Source of the DNA: Thunnus maccoyii
Lineage: Eukaryota; Chordata; Actinopteri; Scombriformes; Scombridae
Reading direction: 5' to 3'
DNA: 64,000 nt
Assembly (NCBI RefSeq): GCF_910596095.1
Contig: NC_056553.1
Location: 18,065,725 to 18,129,724, forward strand
The position numbers and the translations under genes are program-made. How positions within the stretch are numbered: the stretch's first letter is position 1; each line of letters begins with the position of its first letter. Below, piece by piece: positions 37,903-50,222 of this stretch. The notes under the pieces were generated by a model, which saw nothing but the letters and a program-made list of their open reading frames with translations, was not told where the DNA came from and searched no databases.

Positions 37903-37980
37903 TCGTCACCTGTTCTGCCAGCTGCCCTGTGAATGAAAGTAGGGACACAATAACAGCAGAGAAAAAACTCCTCCCTGACA
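37903..37980 (+). pseudogene. Relic of a third Siglec-like C2 domain exon
   Basis: The stretch TCACCTGTTCTGCCAGCTGC followed by CCTGTGAATGAAAG closely matches the end of the C2 exon of Siglec A (41929-41960) and Siglec B. In frame it reads VTCSASCPVNE, against ITCSSSYSVNE in A. The similarity fades on both sides, and no complete exon can be built. It shows that a Siglec-like gene once lay immediately downstream of intact fen1, before or besides copies A and B. Confidence 0.65.
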
Positions 37981-38342
37981 TGGAGCTTGCCTTCGCTGGT
38001 CCTGTATGAGACTTATAGTCAGCAGCATAACTTTGTGCTTGTGTTACAGAAAATCATGATGTCAAACATTTGCATTCCCACTTTATTTTGATCATTTTCC
38101 TCCTCACTGTGAGGCCACGTCCAGTGATTCTTTATTATTTTATCCTAAAGCTTTTTCTGTATGTGTGAATGTTTCTGAAATGAGGTTTATGAAGGACACT
38201 TTCAGCAATAGTAAATTAACTACAAATCACTAACACCCTACTGTCTCTGTGCTGTTTCATTTCCACAGGACACAGTAGAAGCAGACTATGTCAACAGGGT
38301 AATTGAGTTGCCATCATTAGTCAGATGATTTCACACATTAGT

Positions 38343-38372
38343 CATCCTCCTCTCCTCAAGGAGAGGAGGATG
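38343..38372. repeat. Perfect 14-bp hairpin
   Basis: CATCCTCCTCTCCT (38343-38356), two bases, then its exact complement AGGAGAGGAGGATG (38359-38372). It is a compact purine/pyrimidine-strand-biased hairpin beside a LINE fragment, with no known role. Confidence 0.85.
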
Positions 38373-38432
38373 ATGACATGTTCCAAAATCAGATAGGGGA
38401 TTTTTATTAGTTTTTTAATTATTTATAATTAA

Positions 38433-39790
38433 TTAATTATGACAAGGTTGTTCTCTGTGGTGATTTTAACATTCACATTGCTGACCCATCCAATGCTCTT
38501 GCCTGTGATTTTTTTTTTTTTAATTATATGGACTCTTTTAAACTTGTACAACATGTGTATGGCCCAGCACATAACCGTGGTCATACCCTTTATTTATTTT
38601 CACCCTGCGCATGGTGTCTGGACATACTCATTTCTGACCACACATGCACAAATTTTTACCTGTGAATTGCAGTCCATTAGTTTTACTCCACCCAATGTTA
38701 TGTGCACACATGGTCTTAATGAACAAAGTGCCTCTTAGTTTTGTGCACTTTTTAGCCACTACACAATGGAAATTCTGAAAACTCCCCACCTCAATGACCT
38801 AGTTGACTGCTTGAATTATTTATGCTCTTCAACTTTGGATAGAGTTGTGCCCCTTAAAAACAGAATTAAAGCAAATTGTAAGTGGCAACCTTGGATAAAT
38901 GAGAGTAGAGAGTGCAGGAAGGCTGAGCGGAGGTGGAAGAAAACCGCTCTTCAGTTCTACTATGTGGCAATGAAGGACTTTCCACTTCATTACAACATGA
39001 TGATGAAAGAAGCAAGAACATGCTATTTCACAAATCTCATATGAGAAGATCAGTGTAGTCACATTTTTCTATGCAAGACTTATGATCAACTGGTGAATCC
39101 AGATGTCCAAATGCTCCTGCTGACTGTGAAAATTTTTTAAATTTTTTACTTTACAGAGAAAGTGCAGTCTATCAGGGTCAATATAATGCCTTGTACGATG
39201 TTCACTGATTCCCCAGAACAAGACACCCTCAGCCACTTCATCCCAGTTTCCCTTACCAAAAATTTTAATATAGTATCTCTCTTGTCAATTGGATGTAATG
39301 CCAACAAAGTTTTTAATTGATGTAATTGAATTGCTGCCATGTTTTTATCAACTAAGGAACATCACCAGAATTTGACCTATTTTAAGTTTTAAAGATACAG
39401 AAACCATTTTTCATGCTTTTATCTCATCACACCTGGATTACTGAAACAGCCTTTTTAAATGCCTAAATAGAAAAACTGTAGAGTGGCTACAAACAGTACA
39501 TAATGCTGCCAGGCTTTTAACCAGAGTAAACAGGTTTGAACACCCCAATTTTATACTGGCTTCCAGTATGATTTAGAATTGATTTCAACGTTCTTTTAAT
39601 TACTTGCAAGGCTTTAAATGGTCTGACTCATTATATCTCAGAACTTTTATCCTTGTACGTACAACCCTAATCGTACTTTGAGATCCTTGGGCAGGGGCCT
39701 TCTATCTGTTCCAGACTCTCAGCTGAAGACTAAGGGGGACAGAGCTTTTGAAATATTTTGTATACTTTGTAATTACTTTGTATAAGCCTG
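38433..39790 (+). mobile_element. Degraded L2/CR1-clade LINE
   Basis: Translated pieces in shifting frames match the order expected of an L2-type LINE. The end of the endonuclease comes first (VVLCGDFNIHIADPSN, ISDH). The linker follows (PLKNRIKANCKWQPWINE, then EARTCYFTNLI, 38766-39044). Last is the late reverse-transcriptase region (FHAFISSHLDY-like, AARLLTRVNRFEH-like, 39405-39550). Numerous stops and frame shifts, and loss of the central RT core, show it is dead. Confidence 0.75.
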
Positions 39791-40798
39791 GAAAGATGAA
39801 CAAGATGACCCCAGACCTCATCAGCATGTTAAGGTATTTTTGTTTCTGTAGTGTTTTTTTTTCATGAAAGTCAGCATTTAATAATGTTGGACTGATTCAT
39901 GGGGCTTATGTTTTTTTGTTTTTAAGATTTTAAAATACAATTGGACCATGTAATTAATTTTCATTGCTTGCTATTTCCATATTGATCTGTACATAAATTA
40001 ATAAAATAAAAGACTGTTAAAATGAGAACTTTCAGATTTCTGTCCAAGAAGATTTTCATGTAGTGTTTAGGAGAAAAGCATTTTTATCACTTATTCTGTC
40101 ATTTGTTATAGAACGTTTACAGGTTGATGATAGCTGCAGACAATGGATTTTTTTAATGTGACATTTACAGCGCAGAAGTCAGCAAAGACACTGTGGTAAC
40201 TGTGCAAAAAACATGATGTTATATTTTTAGCTTATTAATTGTGTCATTAATGTGATTCATGTGATATATTCTATACATATAAATAATTAAGAAGACTAAG
40301 CATAAAGGCTTGCAATGAATTGGACCTTTGTCAGATATTTTCACAATATCTGACTTCCTTCTTCACAGGCTATCAGCCACATGAAAACTTTTTGTATGCA
40401 GTGTTTTACTCTCTGAGGTCAGATGATATTTAGAAGCGTTGCGGACAAAGTGAACTTAGAGAAGTATAGCTGAACAGGGCAGTCGATACTTTGTTCATTG
40501 CAAATTTGCCAAAACTCACAAATTGCCTCATTTCACTCGGTAAGGAACATTTTACTTTTTGGCTCCTTAAAGATGAGAGTTATTGTTCTTGTTCTTCATG
40601 TACTTCACTGAAAGATGTATTATGTTTGTGTTTGTTTAATTGTTTTACTTAAACTGACATGAACATGAACATAAAGTTGTATCATTTAAATTTTAAATTT
40701 TAACTGATTTCAAAGTGTTGCTGTAAAAAAACAAAAACTGAAAAACTAACAGTTTTATTGTGTTTGCAAATCCAGGGAACAAGTTTCTTGCTGTAACT

Positions 40799-43700
40799 AT
40801 GTTCACAGACAACGTGTTACTGAATGTCTTCTTTCTAGCAGGTGAGCCGTTTGTTCAGTCAGTTTTATTTGGAGACATTAACTCAAATCATTAACTTTAT
40901 TTAACAGAAATACCAGTGCAGACAGAACAACTTTCCAACTATTCTCAAAAGTAAAATGTCATATAAAAGAGACCAAAATGCAACATACAGCTGCTGAACT
41001 GTATTTATTGCATCATGAACCATCTCATCATGGAGATTTTTCTACTTTATGTTAATCATGACCCTGATCTCACAGGTGCTTTGGCTGTTTGTCCTGATTC
41101 AGACCTCTTCATTACTGTGCCGTGGAAAATTGAAGCGCTGAGTGGATCTTGTTTGCAAATCCCGTGTAACTTTAGTGCTGCACTGGACACTGCACAAACA
41201 TTTGATGGCAGCAGAACAACCTTTGGAGTGTGGATTAAAGAGGACTCTAGATTTGCACCCTATCCAAGAAATGTGATTTTCAACAGTAGTAAGACAGTTA
41301 ACACCTATCCAATGAACATTACTGGAAACCTGAGTCAGAAAAACTGCACCACTCTGTTTTCCAGTTTAAAGACAACATATACAGACAAATACTTCTTCAG
41401 AATTGAGAACAGACCATTCATAGCAACAGCTCCTTGTAGTCCTATTCAAATAACAGTCAAAGGTAAGAGAGTTTTCACTCCTTTGTATTTTTTTTTTTTT
41501 TTAGCGGAAGACAAAATCTTAAAATTTGGGACATGTTTCAATGTCTCACAATGAGGGTCAAATTTTATGTTGACCACTGACAAACCGGCCGATAAAGCCC
41601 AACATTAAACTTGAAAAAGCCACATTTAGACATTTACTGTATTCTTTAGTGTAAAGTTGTGTAAGTGTAAAGTGTAGTGTTTGATTTTAAACCACAGATT
41701 CTCCTTGGAGCCCCAGAATTGAAATCTCAGGTGAGCTGAAGGAGAAGGAGTCTGTCACTATAACCTGCTCAGCTTTCACTCCCTGTCCACACTCCCCTCC
41801 TAAACTCACCTGGAATCTCCAACAAGATGCTCACAACAAAATAGAGGAAAACGCAGATCGAACCTTTACGACTAAAATCCAGACGACCATCATTCCTTCT
41901 GACAAGGACGATGGATACAACATCACCTGTTCTTCCAGCTACTCTGTGAATGAAGGACAAAATGCTAAGTCAGCAGAGGGAAAAGTGACTCTCAGTGTTT
42001 CATGTAAGGCAACCAGAGTTTGTTATTGGATCCTGTCAAAACATGATGATTCATGGGATGTCAGCTGATTTTTAATGAATAAAAATAATCACATTTTCTT
42101 CAGATGCTCCCAAAGACACCTCAGTGAGGATCAGTCCATCAGGTTCGGTGTCACCAGGTAGCTGGGTGAACCTGACCTGCTCCAGCAGAGCCAAACCTGC
42201 TGCCAACTTCACCTGGTTCAAGATCAGCGAAGATGGACCCATGAAAGTATCTGAAGGAGACTTTTACAGCTTCAATGTGACAAATGGAGGAGTTTATCAC
42301 TGTGTGGCCACAAATGATCTTGGTAATCAGATGTCAGAGATCCATCTGACTATTAAAGGTAAATGCAGGACTGTAATGAATCCAATAGTGGAATACTGTG
42401 GGAGTAGTTATTGTTGTACAAGGAACTTTAATCACTAATGTAGAGATCAGTGGGAAGTTAAATACAATATTTACAAAAAAAGGGTTGTCGATAGGACATG
42501 AGAGCATCGCATCTTCATAAATTGCAGGCCCAAGAAAATAGGACAGAGATTTGTGAATGAGAGGAGCCTTGATAGAAAGTTTTAATCCACAGAAGATGAG
42601 AGGAGGAAAAATGAGACAATTGTGACTTTTACATGAAAGCTGCGTGACAGCCATGATTACTGACTTGACGTCACTTTTAATCGTTTTGTTTCTGTAGAAG
42701 GACAACAGCTGTATAGCTCTACACAATGGGAGCCAGTTGTTGGAGGGATCATTGGAGTGATCGTACTCATCAGTGTGGTTGCTGTCGTTTGGTAAGTATC
42801 TCAAATCAATGTGACATCCAGATCATAAGCTAAGTGTGATTGATATAATGGAATGATTTATTCCACCAAAAACTATTATCTCTACTCTGTACTTATTTTT
42901 AATTTTTCTGGTTCATTGTTAGTATTAGATTTTTCATATTTTACTTTGACATCACTGATTATTATATTACTTTGACTGAATGTCTTAAACATCGGAGGGA
43001 ATCACAGTCTGTTTGAAATTCATATCTTCAAAATTTCTGTTACTGGAAATTCATTTGTGTAGTTCTCCATGGTTCTATATTTGGGTCATTATTGTTGTGT
43101 CTACATGCTGCCACAAAGTCACATTTTGCACAAGCAGAAAACAGATTTTCATTTGTATGTAGGTAACACTATTCTCTTTTTCTTGAGTTTGTCAATATCA
43201 CACAACACAATCCCATAAATGGGTGTTTAAATTATGCAAATCACTGGATATCTGTAATGATTTGAAATGTAATAGAAGAAACCTTATTTACCAGTTACAT
43301 AAAATATCATATTAGAGTCTTTATGCATTTGGCAAACTTTAATTGACTTTTATAGACTTGCTGTTACGTATTTATTGTTATTGTATTATTGTATTATATG
43401 TCTTTCAGGTGGTTCAAGTCAACACGTCCAACTTCACAACAGACACAGGTGAGAAAATACTGAAATGTACAGTACAGAACTGTGTTTTGAACATGTTTCA
43501 AACTAGTCATAGTGACTGTACTTGTAAGATTTAGACTGGACTGAACAGCTTCCTCATTATCAAGTAAATATGAAAAAACACAGGAAATATTGTGAAACAT
43601 CCTGTTAGCAATACACACGAACACTCCACTGTTGAATGAGTTGAATTTGAGGAAGTGTTCAGTTCAGTCCTCCAGCTCCTCACAGCATTCTTTATTTGGT

Positions 43701-43938
43701 CCATTTTTCACAGAGCCTAACAGGGGAAGGGCCACCTTTTCAAGAACCAATCAGAGCAACAGAAGAAGTCATCAGTTATGGAGAAATCGACTTCTCCAAG
43801 CGGAGACTTGAACCTTCCTGTTCCTCAGTGCAGCACAGCGGACAGCAGCAGGATACAGTGTATGCACAGGTCAAAGTATCCAAGCCAATAAACTCAACAC
43901 AGACTGATGACATCTATGCTGAAGTGAGGAAAAAATAA
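40799..43938 (+). CDS. Siglec-like Ig receptor A (V-C2-C2-TM-ITIM)
   Basis: This is a type I membrane receptor of the sialic-acid-binding Ig-like lectin family, probably an inhibitory leukocyte receptor. Exons: 40799-40841, 41076-41462, 41698-42003, 42104-42358, 42698-42791, 43409-43448 and 43714-43938, giving 449 residues with phase-1 Ig exons. A signal peptide (MFTDNVLLNVFFLAGALA) leads into a V-set domain (about 20-143). The V-set contains GSCLQIPCNF and YFFRIE, whose R123 sits at the conserved sialic-acid-binding arginine position. Two C2 domains follow (144-245, DGYNITC; 246-330, GVYHCVA), then the membrane span GGIIGVIVLISVVAVVW. The tail has ISYGEI (Y397, ITIM), TVYAQV (Y425, ITSM-like) and DIYAEV (Y443). 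Several N-x-S/T sites are visible. It could equally be named CD22-like or MAG-like; one-to-one orthology to a mammalian Siglec cannot be claimed. Confidence 0.88.
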
Positions 43939-43969
43939 GTGTATTTACATGGCTTATTCATACAATATC

Positions 43970-43970
43970 C

Positions 43971-44013
<43 letters not shown>

Positions 44014-44028
44014 GTTATTATTATTATT

Positions 44029-44067
<39 letters not shown>
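43970..44067 (+). repeat. Compound TTA/TTG microsatellite in the Siglec A 3' UTR
   Basis: A TTA repeat changes into a TTG repeat about 30-130 bases after the Siglec A stop. Poly-isoleucine/leucine/valine open frames over it are artefacts. A candidate poly(A) signal AATAAA lies much further on, at 44867-44872. Confidence 0.9.
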
Positions 44068-45694
44068 ATCATTAGGTCAATGCAAAGAAACTCAAAACCT
44101 CCACATGATTATTTTTCAAGTGAATGACATTTTCTGTTTTTTTCTTTTAGCAGTATGTGTGGTGTGTATAGGCCCCTAAATTATGTGCATTTGTGTTTTA
44201 ATTGCTGCTAAAGTGAAGATGAAGCATTGTTTCTGCATTTAAATTATTTATTCATTGCATTTTAATAACAGGTTTGGCATGCAGCTAGTGAAAATACATC
44301 TTCTTTTGTAAACATTAAATCATACCATTTAATCACAAGACATTTTAAAAAAGAAAAAGTTTTATATTATGCTCAGAAACAAAGATAGTAGCAATAAATA
44401 CATTATACAAGTTGTGACTTTTTTAATGTAAGGCGATGACACATAAAACAGGGAGTAAAACTGTATTAAGTACTTGCTTCATCTCATCTGGTGTTTGAAA
44501 ATTGATGAGTTTAGGTTGCCTCCCTCTTCTAGATTACTCACAGGATATGATTGGTTATATTTCTGCAGGCTTCCTGTCTTAAGGTCATGTGCAATCTAAC
44601 TGATTTCTGAACATAAACCCAGTGGAATTGTTGACATTGCGAGGTAGTCTTGGGGTTTGGTTTAGCAGTCAAAGTGAGACTGATATTTATTTCTGTATCA
44701 GTGGTTTAAGTGGGTTGAAATCATGTGATCTCACTTCTCATTTTTCATGTCTGATTCTCTTTAGAGTTCACGTTTCAGTGCAGCTTTGCAGAAGTTGTTA
44801 GTCATTCCTTTTAAGAATTTTAAGAAGGGGAGTTGCTTTAAAAGAATGTGATGGTTTACAACTTTAAATAAATAATGTTTTTAAAAACTGTCATTGTGTT
44901 TGCAAGTCACATATTGAGTATCACGGCATAACTGTCTATGAACTATTATTACTTTTTATTTATGGGAGATAAATAAAATAGTTATAATTTGAACTTGTGG
45001 CTTGTGTGTTTTTTTATCTGGGATAAAATTCAGCAACCATTTCATGTCCTTCGATATACTATGTACCATGCAAATGATCAATTTAAACCATTATTATGAC
45101 TGTTTTTTGTTTGAAGTATCGTCAAAATGCTAGCCACAACAATTAGTTAGATTGTACTTCCCTTTTTTTTCAGTGGACATATTTCTTTGTGGCAACATTT
45201 TGTAAAGAGGGGCTATTATTTGCAATGCAAAGAAATCTAAAAAAAGATGAAACAACTTTACTTCACACTCACTTTATTTTCACTCAGCCTGTGGGCCCCT
45301 GATAAATGAAGGGAAGTTACAGTTGCACTATTATCTGATTTAACTCTAACTATTAGCTTACATGTTTACACAGCCATCAGCCATCCAAATCATTTATTTC
45401 CAGTAGAGTCCGGTGGATACAGGCTTTTACAAGGTTGATACTGATATCAACATTTCAGAGTTTAAAAACCGCCACTGATATTTGATAATTACATCATTCT
45501 TTAATTGAGCCATCGTCTGTGTCAACTGTATTGTTACCTGTGTTTGCTTTATATATTATAGCACTATCTTGCGATTAAATCCAAACAAATCAATCCAGTC
45601 AAAAAAAGCAGAAGAAGAAGTAGAGAATAAGAAAAATATCTAGTTCCAGTATAATTTCCAACAAATTGTATCAAGCTAAATAATGACAGTTAAG
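44068..45694. other. Siglec A downstream DNA
   Basis: AT-rich sequence, probably long 3' UTR to about 44.9 kb, then spacer. No exon or recognisable element was found here. Confidence 0.4.
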
Positions 45695-45717
45695 TTAGCT
45701 TTCAAGGACACACCTCA

Positions 45718-45915
45718 AGTATAGCTCTGCATTCAGTCCATGTGGTGATAGTGTGTTTAATTTATGTATCCAAAGAGCTTCAGATTTCAAAAGCAATAGA
45801 TCCAGGTTTCCACCTTGCTTATTGCAATTCACTTTCTCAGTACCTTGAAAGCATAGACTACAAATTGTGTGACTGTGTTGTGATGCCTTTAGAGTTAAAA
45901 GTACTTTCACTCCAC
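45718..45915 (-). mobile_element. Inverted C-terminal fragment of a Penelope-like element
   Basis: On the minus strand this reads HSHTICSLCFQGTEKV followed by EALWIHKLNTLSPHGLN. This is the characteristic end of the GIY-YIG endonuclease domain of Penelope-like retroelements. It lies head-to-head with the plus-strand copy that starts about 40 bases away, and it contains the C-terminal part that the plus-strand copy lacks. Confidence 0.7.
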
Positions 45916-45944
45916 AAAGTGGAATAAATGCAGACGAGTTGAGC

Positions 45945-47580
45945 AGGATGCTTCCACACTCTGTAGACCCCCTCAAAACCATAAACCTAATCTATCTCAC
46001 CTGGAATCAAGGGCTCTTAAAGATTTCATGAGTGATGAGACAATTGTCATTTATTCAGCTGATAAGGGTGACGCAAAACACTGAGGATTACAAAATGGAA
46101 ATGAAACAACAGTTAGGAGATTTACAGTACTTTCGCCCACTTTCTTATGATCCAACATTTCAAAATGACATAAGTGTTTTGTCTGTAGGGCTTGAAAATC
46201 AAAATCAAAATATTTTTGATCTTTTTGACTGTTGAACATCCAGGCATTCCTGTGTTATATGGACTCCCAAAAATACATAAATAATTGGTAAATCCACCTC
46301 ACTGACCCACTGTATTTAGTAATGGTTCCCTAACAGAAAACTTATCTTTGTGGATTCACATTTTAAGACCCTTGTGAAAGCTTTGCCCTCCTACATTAAA
46401 GACACTACTGACATGTTGCAAAAATGTGGTGAAATAAATATTGATGGGAACCATTTCTTAGTGACCATTTGTGGATAGGTTGAATGCTTTGCCATACTAT
46501 CTGTCCAATGATGGGAACCAAATGTTGTCTGTAGATTTTGTTGTTCAGCTAACTGAGATGGTTTTGACCAAGAATTACTTTCATTTTGATAAATACTATT
46601 TTCTACAAACACATGGAACTGCTATGGGATCATGCATGACCCCCAAGTATGCAAATCTGTTCTTGAGAAAATCTAAAATGGATTGTATATACAACGATAA
46701 CTCTAACAATCAATACATCAAATTTTGAGGCAGTTACATTGATGATATTTTTCTAGTGTTTAATGGTAATTTGGAAAAACTGGAAGAAATCAAAATGTAT
46801 TTGAACAGCTTGAGGCCAACTCTCACCTTTCACATGAATCAACTTTTTAGATGTTATATTAATCAAAGATGGTCACAAACTGCAATCTATTTACACCAAA
46901 CCCACTGACAGGAACACTTTATTGACTACAAGTAGTTTTCACCCAAGACCATTGAAAGAAGGTCTTCCTTTAAACTAGTTTTACAGATTGCAAAGAATTT
47001 GCTCCTCTGAGAGAGACTTTGATACAAAATCAGTGGCTCTTAAAAGTTTCAAGCAAGGGTTTCCCCTCCTCAATGGATTGATTGCTAGGAAGTCAAACAG
47101 AAGTCATTCATGTGTGCTCACTTCTTGTTTTTGGCCTATTATGAGTTCTGATGAAAGAGTCGGACATTTGTTTAGACACCTGCCCCTTTTTGCATACAAG
47201 AGAGGCAAAAATCTTAAAGACATTGTAGTTTCTTTAGATTTGAGAAGCTGCCCTAAAGTCCATGATAATCTGAATTCATATGTCATTGCAATAACACAAC
47301 CTGCACTAAAGAGTTCAGCCATCCCTGTTCAGGACAGACTTGTAATGTAAAGGAACGTATTACTTGTTCTACCAGTGGGGTTGTTTACATGCTGAAATGC
47401 CCATCTGGCTTCATGTATGCGGGGAAGACAAAATGACAATAGAAAATTCAGATTTCAGAGCATAAAAGCACTAATAGGAGACAGGATCCAACTTCTTCTG
47501 TAGGAAAACATTTTCTAGAACACAGCCACACTATTTCTAGCCTGTGCTTTCAAGGCATTGAGAAATTTAAACAGTAATCT
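45945..47580 (+). mobile_element. Degraded Penelope-like retroelement
   Basis: Fragments in order: SADKGD-type N-terminal motif (about 46055), QTHGTAMGSCMTPKYANLF (RT, about 46605-46660), SYIDDIFLVF (RT catalytic motif, around 46731-46760), then the GIY-YIG endonuclease segment VVYMLKCPSGFMYAGKTK (47379-47432), followed by SEHKSTNRRQDPTSS and HFLEHSHT. The reverse transcriptase plus GIY-YIG architecture is diagnostic of Penelope-like elements. Several stops and frame shifts make it inactive. Confidence 0.85.
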
Positions 47581-47974
47581 TCACTTGATTCTCAATTATA
47601 ATAATAAACAAAATGCAAATACAGCAAAAATATACTATTGAGATAAGAAAAATAAAACTCAAATATAAAAATGCAGCCCACAACATTTTTAAAATCTGAT
47701 CTATACTAAACTGTACTGAAGTATAATAAACATCGAATGAAGAAGTGTGTGTGTTGTATGTTTTTGTTTATCTTCATATGAGTAGCAGTTCAGCTACTTC
47801 ATGTGACCTATTAGCAGACTTTCTTTAGCACTGTCAAATTAATCTGCTTTCCTTTTTGGTTGTTCTTTGTATTTGCATTTCGTGTTTTGAAGTCCTTTGT
47901 TCATAATGAAGTTTGTACTTCTGCTTCTTGTTATAAGACATTTTTTCAGGATGACAATGGACATGAAATAGACT

Positions 47975-48085
47975 GCTGCAGTGACCAGACTGGTTATACA
48001 ATATTTGACCACTGGGCTGCACTGTGACCCATGTAGATACAGAGATTATTGTTTTGGCATCACTTAACTGCACAAGCTCTTTAAA
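47975..48085 (+). pseudogene. Decayed copy of fen1 intron 9 sequence
   Basis: GTGACCAGACTGGTTATACA and the following TATTTGACCAC, GGCTGCACTGT and GGCATCACTT align in the same order and spacing to fen1 intron 9 at about 35360-35460 (GTGACCAGACCAACTGGTTA and following), at roughly 80% identity by eye. It is the left part of a partial fen1 duplicate. Confidence 0.75.
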
Positions 48086-48094
48086 TATACGTTA

Positions 48095-48745
48095 AGATAA
48101 GATAAGATACACTTTATTGTCCCGGCTCAAGTGTTGCATACAGCTGCATATAAAATACAAGGTGCACACAATATAGATTCATGATCTCCATGTGTACAAG
48201 ACACCGGACAGAAACATAGAAAATACACTATTGTACCTAAGTACATAGAGTTTATACTATACCTAAAATAATATAGCACGTAACTAGTGGTAAATAAAGT
48301 GGCAGAGCATATATGAAAGAATTAAAACAATGAAAATGTAAAAAAAAACAGATGTGCAAAGGAGGCAAAGTCTATAAATTAGATGTCCGATTAAGGAAAA
48401 CAAGTTAAATAGTATTGCACTCACTAAGTGTCAGTATTACACATGAAACCATATTGCACTGGGTATACATCCTAGTCCATATAAATAAATAACTGTGCAA
48501 TAGATAGATTAAAAGTCACACAGGTTGTTTGTTCAGCAGTCTTATGGAGAAAGGAATGGTTGGTGGCTCCACAGCATCTCCCAGAGAGTAACAGTTCATG
48601 CTCAGAGTTTAACATTTGTGATGGGCCTCTTAGTATCCTGTGCTTGTCTGTTCCTCATAGACAGAAAGGAGGGATGGGTATTCTTCTTTCCCCCGATCAT
48701 TTTCATTGCTGTTTTCACCATGTTGTCGACTCTAGATTTTAGCTG
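48095..48745 (-). mobile_element. Probable 3' end of a CR1/Rex1-like LINE
   Basis: The plus strand begins GATAAGATAAGATACACTTT followed by ATTGTCCC, a common terminus of reversed teleost LINEs with a short tandem tail. The far end, read on the minus strand, gives VDNMVKTAMKMIGGKK, which resembles the end of the RT protein in this clade. The rest is decayed. Confidence 0.5.
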
Positions 48746-48754
48746 GACAGTGAA

Positions 48755-49608
48755 CAGTGGTGGAAGAAGTATTCAGATCCTTTACTTAAGTAAAAGTACC
48801 AATACAGCAATGTAAAAATATTCCATTACAAGTTAAAGTCCTGCAAGTATTAGCAACTTGATGTAGGTAAAGTATGGCAGTGAAAGTAGTGGTTTGGCCT
48901 CTGACTGATATATTATTATATATGACATCATTAGATTATTAATACTGAAGTATCAGTTTGTAAGCAGCATGTTACTTTTGTAGCTGCTGGATGTGGAGCT
49001 ATTTTCAACTACTTTAAATACAGTTTGCTAGTTTAGTCCAGTGGTTGCCAATCTAGGGGTCGGGCCGCTCCAAAGGGTCACCAGATAAATCTGAGGGGTC
49101 GTGAGATGATTAATGGGAGAAGAAAGAAGAAAAAACAAAGTTCTGATACACAAATCTGTTTTCAGTTTTTGGACTTTTTCTCCAATCTTTGATTTTTGGT
49201 GAAATAGTGGATCATTTATTGAAATGAAACTATGTGAGAAGATTAGAGGGAAAAATCACTATTTGGTGGAGCTGTTAACAACTCATAGACATCTGAAATG
49301 TGACCCTGACTACACACCGCTTTTTGTAAGACGTCAAAAGCCAAAAAGGTTGAAAACCACTGGTTTCATCGCTAAAGGTATATACTATGCAGGATTTATA
49401 TAGAAAACAATGTGTAGACTCATACAAAAGTAATTGCTCTCAATCATCAAAATGACTCAGATAAATGTAGTAGAGTAGAAAGTTCAATATTTCCCTCTGA
49501 AATGTAGTGGAGTAAAAGTATAACGTATCATAAAATTGAAATACTCAAGTAAAGTGCAAGTACCTCAAAATTGCACGTAAAATTGTAGTGGTGTTACTTT
49601 CACCACTG
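48755..49608 (+). mobile_element. hAT-type MITE with 8-bp target duplication
   Basis: It begins CAGTGGTGGAAGAAGTATTC and ends GTTACTTTCACCACTG, which are imperfect inverted ends. Flanks are ACAGTGAA (48747-48754) and ACAGTGAG (49609-49616), an 8-bp target duplication with one change, as expected for hAT. A second hAT-like element is nested inside it at 49039-49362. A fragment of the same family lies at 15590-15679. Confidence 0.85.
49039..49362. mobile_element. Nested hAT (Charlie-like) MITE
   Basis: Left end CAGTGGTTGCCAATCTAGGG, right end AAGGTTGAAAACCACTG. The reverse complement of the right end is CAGTGGTTTTCAACCTT, the usual hAT-Charlie terminus. The flanking 8-mers GTTTAGTC and GTTTCATC match at 6 of 8 positions. 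It inserted into the older MITE at 48755-49608. Confidence 0.75.
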
Positions 49609-49921
49609 ACAGTGAGGTTGCTGTATCTTGCCTAAAATGGCAAGACAATCAATGTCAATCAATCAGTGGCCCTTGGAAGTTTAATTAGATTATTTGACCA
49701 GTTATTGATGTAACTTTTTATCTAATTATTGTCTTCTCTAATACTAAAGAGTGAGCAGAGGTGTTCATTTATTATGATGTCAATGTCATATTCTCCTATT
49801 CCATCTATTTTAACAGTTTTTATGATGTCATTTTCCAATTGCTGTTTTTGATATAATTTTACTTTTTCTCATAAAATAAACTCCCACTATATATGTTCAG
49901 ATATCCTCAGTAAAGCTTATA

Positions 49922-50222
49922 TTTGTTTGAATGTTGGACTCATTTGCTGTATTTCTGTATATTAGCAATAGAGAAGCGGAAGACTGGCAAATTTAGGAAG
50001 AGCAAAAGGACTGAGCATATGACTGACATGCAGGCAGGAGGAAGCTGAAACAATGGGACATTGTATGAAATCATTAGTTTAAATGAACAACTGTGCATTG
50101 TACATGACCAAATCTGATTCGAGGGTTTGATTAAAGAGTGTTTCCTGTTTTTGGCTTTTGTAAAACAGTATTATTTGCCTTGACATGAGCACATGTGAAT
50201 GGTTTAATTGACAACTGGAGAG
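49922..50222 (+). pseudogene. Decayed copy of fen1 exon 11 and downstream DNA
   Basis: TTTGAATGTTGGACTCAT (49926 on) matches the end of fen1 intron 10 (about 36047-36064). It is followed by AGAAGCGGAAGACTGG and GCAAATTTAGGAAG (about 49972-50000), matching fen1 exon 11 (AGAAGCAGAAGACTGG, GCAAATTCAGAAAG). The relic lacks 12 bases between those two blocks, and the fen1 stop TAG is now AGG. Further matches to fen1 downstream DNA follow, including GGTTTAATTGACAACTGG near 50205 against GAGTTTAATTGACAACTG near 36430. It is the right part of the partial fen1 duplicate upstream of Siglec B. Confidence 0.82.

Noticed and set aside
43939..44179. Open frames of poly-Ile/Leu/Val after Siglec A
   Set aside because: They are translations of the TTA/TTG microsatellite.
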